DNA of 37,303 nt, from NCBI GenBank assembly GCA_950059285.1, contig CATLTV010000031.1:1-37303 (forward strand), in the 5' to 3' direction. This document shows positions 31,569 to 37,303 of the stretch, piece by piece. The notes beneath the pieces were generated by a model that saw only the letters and a program-made list of their open reading frames with translations, searched no databases and was not told where the DNA came from. Made by a program: the position numbers and the translations under genes. This stretch comes from an uncultured Pseudomonadota bacterium. GTDB taxonomy: Bacteria; Myxococcota_A; Bradymonadia; Bradymonadales; Bradymonadaceae. Each line of letters starts with the position of its first letter. Position 1 is the stretch's first letter.

Positions 31569-34500
31569 TTATTCACCTCCCATCAACTTCTTCATCAACA
31601 CGGCGCGCATCTCGGGGCTCAGCTCTTCAAGCATCTTGTCCAGCGCGGCCTCGTTGTACGGGTTTGACGTGGATATGTCCTGATCGCGTTGTCTTCCCAG
31701 CGCAAGCAGCTCCTCTGGCAAGGTGATGGGTTGGGAATGTCTACGTGTGAGTTGATGATTTGCATCGTGCCATCGCATCGTAAGCTCCTGATTCAAAAAC
31801 GAAATATTCTGTTCCACGTTACAATACCTGTGTGCATAGTCGCGCAAACGGGCGGCTGGACCAATCATTCGGCGAGTGTGGGGAACGTAATCAAGCAGGT
31901 TATTGGAACAGACAAGGAGCATCTTGTTGACGGCTCGGGAGGTCAACACGTTCAGGCGATTCAGGTCATAAATAAAGGTCTCCTCGGCGCGGATCTGGTC
32001 ACGCGCAGAGATGCCCATTGACGCCACAATAAAGCTCCTCGCTGACCCCTGAAACTTCTCCACAGAATAGATTGTCTCACCGAGCGCCTGCATTAAACGT
32101 GTACCATCAAGCCATGTATGGGGTGCTGTAAGCGGGTCCAAAAGCCGCTCATATACACGCCTGATAATCAACCTGCCGTGCGCGTTATGAGGACTGACGA
32201 TCCCAATATGCTCACTCCAGAACGTAAGCTCCTCGGTGGCATCGCCTGGTTGCATCTGCTCAAAGAACCCACACACAACCTCACAAACAAGCGCCGCCTC
32301 AAGCTCGGAGACAGCCGTGTCAAACTGCGCGTCATGCATGATCGTCGAGACCACACGTTCTGGAGCAAGTAACTCCCTTAACCAGGGCTCCAGATAGGTT
32401 GGAGGCTCTGGCAAGGGCTCAATCCCCTCATGGGTCGCAAAAAACGCTTCAATTGGATGCTCATAAAGCTCCAGCGCATTGGTATAATCCACGATCTCGC
32501 CCAGTGAACGGTAGTTTGTCTGAAGCTGCGTGGAAGGAACCCCAAGATGTTTTTGAAAATATGCAAACGCACTCTCGAGAATCGCCTGCAAGTTCTCTGG
32601 CGGCTCCACCTGCTGAACAGGTGGTAACTGATTGTGATCCCCCACAAACACAATGCGCGTCAAGCTGTCCGCAGACATCTCCTGTCCATCTCGCCTCGTC
32701 AGTCGGTCGCGCTTCAACGCCTTTAAAATCTTCACATCAAGAATGTGCTCCTCTCCTTCCAAAACGTCCAGCGGCTGTGTGTGTAATGTGCCACGACGAA
32801 TCAAGGGTAATAGTGTGGTGGCCTGGTCCACGGGCATCTGCGACGCTTCATCCACGATGACAAGATCAAACTCAAAGTGTTCGAGGTGCAGAAACGTCCC
32901 TCTTCCTTTCTTCTGTTTCAGGAGCTGTGCAAGCTGATAGGGGACGCCAAACAGGATATAGCGCTCCGGTAATTCGTCATCCATGCGCCAACGACGGTCA
33001 GGATACAACCTTGATTTTTTGCGACGCTCAATCTTCTGGCCATCAAGGAGCATGTTGTCACCATCCAGACAGAAGTGATGAATATCATCGCGATCCAGAG
33101 GATCGCGCGTCGAGGAATGCAACCAGACCTTTTCAATTTGCGCGGCGAGCGTGGGGCTACCCTCATGATCACGATGGGACTGGAGCTTGTCGAGGACGAC
33201 ACGCATGGGCTCGTAACTCGATGCAGATACAAGGATTTTCAACGGCCTATTGGGATGACGCATCAAAAACTCATCAATGAGCGCGCAAATGGCCTGAGAC
33301 TTTCCTGTGCCAGGAGGTCCGAGGATACAGCTTGTCGGGTGAGTGAAGACTTGCCTTAAAGCACGCTGCTTGGAGTCATCCAACGGAGGAAACGACGGCG
33401 TCATCAACTCAAAATCGTCTTCAAGCTGTGATGATGGTAGCAGCTCAGGCGCATACATCACACACTCGGCGACATCAAACGCACAGGACTCGGGCACATC
33501 AAGCAATTCATCAGCGGGCATTAACCCCATCAGATAAGCACGCATGGAGCCAAGCCAGCTTGTGGCAAGCTGACGATAATCAATGGCGCGCGCAAGGCGG
33601 CTAGACCAGACATCCATACTGTTATCATACAGATACCATCCTTCTCGCGATAACTCCGAGTGCGCAGCAATTGTGGCCTGCTTGCCTGGCCGAGGATCAT
33701 GTGTGCGTACATGTGCGCTCACACGATAACCCTGAAGCTCCGAATCCCAGCGCATCTCATCAAGAATCACCGTGTCCTTGCCGTAGGTGTCAGGACGCCT
33801 GTCACGACGGCTCTCGTGAATCATGAGCACATACGCACCTGGCTTGAACTTGACGTTGGAAGAGAGACCTTCAAGCGTAAAATCAAGCACAAGGGTTGTC
33901 TGTTTTCCCTCCACCACCTCTCGCCAGGTAAGGTTTGTCACATGTGCTGCGACGAGCTTACCAATGGACTTTAACGGAAACGTCAGGCGCTGATCCGTGA
34001 CGGCCTCCTGTTGAATTGACGCGTCCAACAAGTTGTAGAGCTTCCAGGCTCGCGCAATAAAGTGATGACTTGAAGAGATGTCATCCTTGTGTGAACTAAT
34101 TTCACGTGTTCGCATTGGATAATAGGACTGCGAGGAGATGACATCATGAAACCTTGCATGTGCCTGAAAGGTGCGCACAAGCTGACCCACAACCCTCGCC
34201 TTGCGTCGCGCCTGCTCAATAATCTGCCCACGATCGGCGTGCGTGCCGTGGTCAAGCGCGTCATGCCACATGCCAAAATACATGTAGTTGTAATGGTCCG
34301 ACCAGTAACGCCTGTTAAAGCGTGGCGAGTTGGGAAGGATCTGGTGTGCCGTCTCATGCCAGGTGTAGTTGATGATCTGAGGAAGACCCACGGTGGTCTC
34401 CACAAACTGCCTGAGATCAAAGAGCTTTCTGTTTCTGTAGTGACGCTGAATACCCGAGGCAGATGGCGTCACAAGATTTATAAGCTGTCGAAAAGAATCA

Positions 34501-36461
34501 TAAATTTCATCCGACGTCATCAGGTACAGGAGGTGACGTTCGAGCAAATCTCGCACATGTTCGAGCTGATCAAGAGACCAGTAAAACAGCGCAGAACTTG
34601 GTGAAATAAACGTCTCGACGATACGATCCTCGGGAGTTTTGGCGTAACGATTCTCATAGGTGACGGATGCAGGGCAAAGCTCTTCATAATTGGCCACAAG
34701 CTCCACGATACTGACCGCATGATGTACAAACTGTCTGACCAGACGTCGCTCATCGATGTCCTCATGACCACCATTCAAATCGCCCACGGTGATTTGAACA
34801 TGCACATGCTCCTGATGTTCCTTCGATGTATCAATGGAGACTTCACCATCACGATCAAGCCCACGCAACAGCTCCACCATTCTACGAACGCGGATGCGCT
34901 GCCTGTCATGTACCTGCTCGACGGTGAGGTTATTCTGACTGGCTATTTTTTCAATCAGTCTGGCGTCAGGATAAATGCGTGACATGACCTCATCAAATGG
35001 ATTGAGGTGAGGACGATAGACAAGCCCGGCAAGTCCTGTCCAGAGTCGGTCATGCAAGTCCGCATAGGGCCTTATCACGGGCTGGCCATCTTTATCTGTG
35101 GTGTCCTTGATGCGCAGGTCCAGAGAGGCAGCATACACAAAGACGCGATCATTGGTGGGGTCCTGTTCGGCGACAAACGTGAGCACGCTGTCTGTGTATT
35201 TTGGGATCGCCATCGACATGTGACGCATGTCCCCCATCGATGCATCGCTGGCCCATGCGGGCTCTCCTGTCACCAGTGACTTTGCCTTGAGCGACAACAT
35301 CGGACGCTCACTAGCCAGAGGTGTGGGCGTGACAGGATCAGGAATGACTGCACCGTCAAGGTCAGACACGGTCTGAATCTCATGAGGACGCAACTGCTCC
35401 ACCACCCCTGGTGAGGTATACGCCAACACATCAATGCTCGCCTGAGGATGGCTCGTCTTTCCTGGCGTATATCCTGCGAGATGCTGACACTCACCGAGGT
35501 AGGGACAGAGCACACACCCTGGCTGCAAGGCCGCGTGAGCATCTCTGTGGTGCATGGGCGCCCTGCTCCATAACCTCGCAAGATCCTGCTGAACGCTATC
35601 AAGGAGGTGGGCGTGGTCATGCCATACAAGAGGTTCAACCAGATCCTCGAAGTCTTCATAGGTGAGGATATTGGTGCGACCTGCATCAAACTGAGGGAGG
35701 ATGCCATGCCCATGAATGGGCACATAAAGAAGGTCATCAAGCTTCTGTTCATGTAAAAACAGTGCAAACGCGTGTGCATAATAAAGTAGCTCAATATAAT
35801 GCTTTTTCCCCACGCTCTCACGGTTTGTATACTTGATATCCACGAACGAAATGGCAAGTCGCTCATCGTCCTGATGAATGATCACCTCCTGGCCTGTGTG
35901 GTCGATGGCACGGTGTGGTTTACCCGTGGAGGGTTGGTGCAGCAACGTGATGTCAGGGCGGAGTTGTTGCTGTGGGTTCTTGATCGGGAGAGGTTTTGAG
36001 AAGTCCTCCATACCAATCCACCGCTTGAGGAGGTTATGTGGTGCATCAAACTCGTGCTCAAGCAGGATCGCTACATCATGCTCTGTCTCAAGAAACTCGG
36101 CGACGAGTGCGCGCCAACGTGAGGCATCCATCTTGCGTGTGTGTACGCTGTGATCAGAGCTACGCGCCGCGCGTGTATACAGGTTCTCGTGCGAGAGCCT
36201 TGAGTACACACGTTGCTCAAATTCCTTGCCAAGGTCAAAGAGCGTCTGACTTGACTGGAGCCTGAACGGAGCAGGCTTGAGCTTTGAGATGTCCTTGAGC
36301 CAGCGCACATCTTCTCTGCCAATATCGAGCAACAGCTGGCGTTCGCAATCAAACCGTACATGACGCGTGAGGGTATGCTTTTTGAGCGCACCCTTGTGTT
36401 CATCTGATTGATTTGATGCTGTGTCTGGTGAGGATGATGGCTGTGATGTAGTCGAGTCCAT
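31569..36461 (-). CDS. Fe-S PD-(D/E)XK nuclease fused to SF1 helicase (Dna2-like), ~1630 aa
   Basis: Numbered from GTG 36467; I prefer ATG 36461, though neither start has a clear ribosome-binding site. The N-terminal ~330 residues look like a RecB/Cas4-type nuclease: Cys41 (in FDCERQLLLD), PDITLL (171-176), FVDIKY with Asp210 and Lys212, and a closing Cys318-x2-Cys321-x5-Cys327. One Cys before and three after is the layout of the 4Fe-4S nucleases Cas4, AddB and Dna2. A long middle region is unassigned. The helicase has Walker A GPPGTGKSQ near residue 1050, Walker B IVDEASQMP near 1205, LQTNYRS, EKFQGSARSFIV and DLNRLNVLTSRAVNK, i.e. SF1 Upf1/Dna2-like motifs. It probably unwinds and cuts DNA ends; both repair and defence roles are possible. 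Confidence 0.92.
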   Translation of the reverse strand: MDSTTSQPSSSPDTASNQSDEHKGALKKHTLTRHVRFDCERQLLLDIGREDVRWLKDISKLKPAPFRLQSSQTLFDLGKEFEQRVYSRLSHENLYTRAARSSDHSVHTRKMDASRWRALVAEFLETEHDVAILLEHEFDAPHNLLKRWIGMEDFSKPLPIKNPQQQLRPDITLLHQPSTGKPHRAIDHTGQEVIIHQDDERLAISFVDIKYTNRESVGKKHYIELLYYAHAFALFLHEQKLDDLLYVPIHGHGILPQFDAGRTNILTYEDFEDLVEPLVWHDHAHLLDSVQQDLARLWSRAPMHHRDAHAALQPGCVLCPYLGECQHLAGYTPGKTSHPQASIDVLAYTSPGVVEQLRPHEIQTVSDLDGAVIPDPVTPTPLASERPMLSLKAKSLVTGEPAWASDASMGDMRHMSMAIPKYTDSVLTFVAEQDPTNDRVFVYAASLDLRIKDTTDKDGQPVIRPYADLHDRLWTGLAGLVYRPHLNPFDEVMSRIYPDARLIEKIASQNNLTVEQVHDRQRIRVRRMVELLRGLDRDGEVSIDTSKEHQEHVHVQITVGDLNGGHEDIDERRLVRQFVHHAVSIVELVANYEELCPASVTYENRYAKTPEDRIVETFISPSSALFYWSLDQLEHVRDLLERHLLYLMTSDEIYDSFRQLINLVTPSASGIQRHYRNRKLFDLRQFVETTVGLPQIINYTWHETAHQILPNSPRFNRRYWSDHYNYMYFGMWHDALDHGTHADRGQIIEQARRKARVVGQLVRTFQAHARFHDVISSQSYYPMRTREISSHKDDISSSHHFIARAWKLYNLLDASIQQEAVTDQRLTFPLKSIGKLVAAHVTNLTWREVVEGKQTTLVLDFTLEGLSSNVKFKPGAYVLMIHESRRDRRPDTYGKDTVILDEMRWDSELQGYRVSAHVRTHDPRPGKQATIAAHSELSREGWYLYDNSMDVWSSRLARAIDYRQLATSWLGSMRAYLMGLMPADELLDVPESCAFDVAECVMYAPELLPSSQLEDDFELMTPSFPPLDDSKQRALRQVFTHPTSCILGPPGTGKSQAICALIDEFLMRHPNRPLKILVSASSYEPMRVVLDKLQSHRDHEGSPTLAAQIEKVWLHSSTRDPLDRDDIHHFCLDGDNMLLDGQKIERRKKSRLYPDRRWRMDDELPERYILFGVPYQLAQLLKQKKGRGTFLHLEHFEFDLVIVDEASQMPVDQATTLLPLIRRGTLHTQPLDVLEGEEHILDVKILKALKRDRLTRRDGQEMSADSLTRIVFVGDHNQLPPVQQVEPPENLQAILESAFAYFQKHLGVPSTQLQTNYRSLGEIVDYTNALELYEHPIEAFFATHEGIEPLPEPPTYLEPWLRELLAPERVVSTIMHDAQFDTAVSELEAALVCEVVCGFFEQMQPGDATEELTFWSEHIGIVSPHNAHGRLIIRRVYERLLDPLTAPHTWLDGTRLMQALGETIYSVEKFQGSARSFIVASMGISARDQIRAEETFIYDLNRLNVLTSRAVNKMLLVCSNNLLDYVPHTRRMIGPAARLRDYAHRYCNVEQNISFLNQELTMRWHDANHQLTRRHSQPITLPEELLALGRQRDQDISTSNPYNEAALDKMLEELSPEMRAVLMKKLMGGE

Positions 36462-36516
36462 GTGCACGTCGTCGCAAGTAGATATGTGTAGAGGTTCTCT
36501 GTCAGTAAGGACCAGT

Positions 36517-36570
36517 GTGTATGTTTATTATATATACTGTCAAGAAGGGTCATCAACAAGGTTACCCTTC
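36517..36570 (-). promoter_or_regulatory. Candidate promoter and adjacent inverted repeat upstream of the helicase-nuclease
   Basis: On the minus strand TTGACA (36543-36538) is a perfect -35 box; a poor -10 (TACACA) lies ~16 bp downstream, about 60 bp before the start codon. Touching the -35 box on its upstream side is the inverted repeat GAAGGGT/ACCCTTC (36544-36550 with 36564-36570), which could be an operator or the terminator of an upstream transcript. Confidence 0.35.
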
Positions 36571-37303
36571 CTACATACACAAGAGCGCTCAACACACATC
36601 CAACTGACACTTTGACGAATGATTTTATGTAAACTCACAGAGCAGGGTGGAAAGGTTCTTTCCGGTTGTAATATTTACAAGACATTTTGAATGAGTTGAT
36701 TTAGAGGGTATTGACTGTTTTCAAAAGTCCAGCCACGCAAGTCACTACGCTCCAACAGGGCGAGCGACGACTTGATACGTTGTGTTCGAGAGCACAATGC
36801 AAAAAACAAAACAACGCAAGAAAGAGTCTCTTACACGCCTGAAACCTTACTCTACGATCTTTTGGTGTACCTGAAACGTCTCATGCTTTTGAAATGAAAG
36901 GATGACACTGTCAACCACCTCTTATCCATGCGTAGTCTGCACGTCATAAAAGATGTACCAGGAAGCAGCACATTTTTTATGGCAGCTGTCGCGGGGGCTG
37001 GATGCTGTGTGGGCCTGATAAAATCAGCTTTTCACACAATAGTTTTAATAAACCTAATAAAATGCCAATGTTTTTTATAATAAATAAAACAGCAGCACCT
37101 GTGTCAAAGCTTCTGAACAGGCCACAATGGTGGTCAATTGAACGTTAATGATAATCGTGAGTATGTAAGCTCACAAAAGGAAGAAGAATGACTGACATGA
37201 ATGTAAATGCTGACTATTACTATAATATGCGAATCAGGAGTTGAGAACCTAAGGAAAGAGAAGCAAAGCAACTAAAAGAGAAGACCATATAAATGTGAGC
37301 AAG
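36571..37303. other. Gene-free right end
   Basis: No convincing gene in these ~730 bp, which are AT-rich. They contain leader-like copy B (36700-36791) and small palindromes such as CTGAT-AAA-ATCAG near 37020. An 18-codon open frame at 37188-37244 has AAAGGAAGA upstream and could be a leader peptide, but there is no further support. Confidence 0.6.
36700..36791 (-). repeat. Leader-like element, copy B (inverted relative to copy A)
   Basis: The reverse complement of this stretch matches 3088-3176 at about 80% identity, starting with 21 identical bases (36791-36771) and keeping the same block order through ACCCTC. Unlike copy A, no CRISPR repeat follows it in its reading direction (toward lower coordinates). 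It lies about 240 bp upstream of the helicase-nuclease start. Confidence 0.6.

Noticed and set aside
37188-37244. 18-codon open frame near the right edge with AAAGGAAGA upstream
   Set aside because: Too short to support as a gene without conservation or a downstream gene in view; only mentioned in the description of that stretch.
1-37303. tRNA, rRNA, insertion sequences or integrase genes
   Set aside because: I saw no tRNA-like cloverleaf, rRNA segment, transposase motif or terminal inverted repeats typical of insertion sequences.

Overview
The window is bacterial, of roughly balanced GC with AT-rich intergenic regions. It carries many secreted lipoproteins, an RTX protein, a Cys-rich/RCC1 protein, a Ser/Thr kinase with a WD40-like tail and an FHA regulator. 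That mix suggests a myxobacterium-like or bradymonad-like (former deltaproteobacterial) Gram-negative organism. This is an inference from gene content; no marker gene is present.

Layout. Positions 1-2920 hold the leader-distal part of a large CRISPR array: 40 repeats of 38 nt and 39 complete spacers, cut by the left window edge. About 590 bp without genes follows, with a leader-like element and one orphan repeat. Next come four small plus-strand genes (3513-4941) separated by hairpins, then three minus-strand exported lipoproteins (5115-10537). The CRISPR effector locus follows: a minus-strand CARF-HEPN RNase (10748-12136), a divergent plus-strand CARF protein with a RelE-like C-terminus (12349-13518), and a tightly overlapping type III-B operon cas10(cmr2)-cmr3-cmr1-cmr4-cmr5-cmr6-cas6 (13742-21567). 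No cas1, cas2 or reverse transcriptase is present. The right third has a kinase/FHA pair (minus), an RTX lipoprotein and a Cys-rich RCC1 lipoprotein (plus), and a 1.6k-residue Fe-S nuclease/SF1 helicase (minus). The last 0.8 kb has no convincing gene.

How it works together. The array is transcribed left to right. Cas6 should cut each repeat at the base of its small hairpin, leaving the 8-nt tag ACUGAAAC. Cmr1-Cmr6 with Cas10 form the RNA-guided complex; Cmr4 keeps its catalytic Asp and Cas10 its GGDD cyclase motif but has no N-terminal HD nuclease. Immunity should therefore run mainly through cyclic oligoadenylate acting on two effectors, a HEPN RNase and a putative CARF-RelE mRNA interferase.

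Most notable: (i) several spacers contain long inverted repeats (8-12 bp arms) or 8-nt direct repeats, far more than expected by chance; (ii) the CARF-RelE fusion; (iii) a ~90-bp leader-like element, ~80% identical, in inverted copies at both ends of the window; (iv) very long, nearly perfect hairpins (31-33 bp stems) at gene ends.
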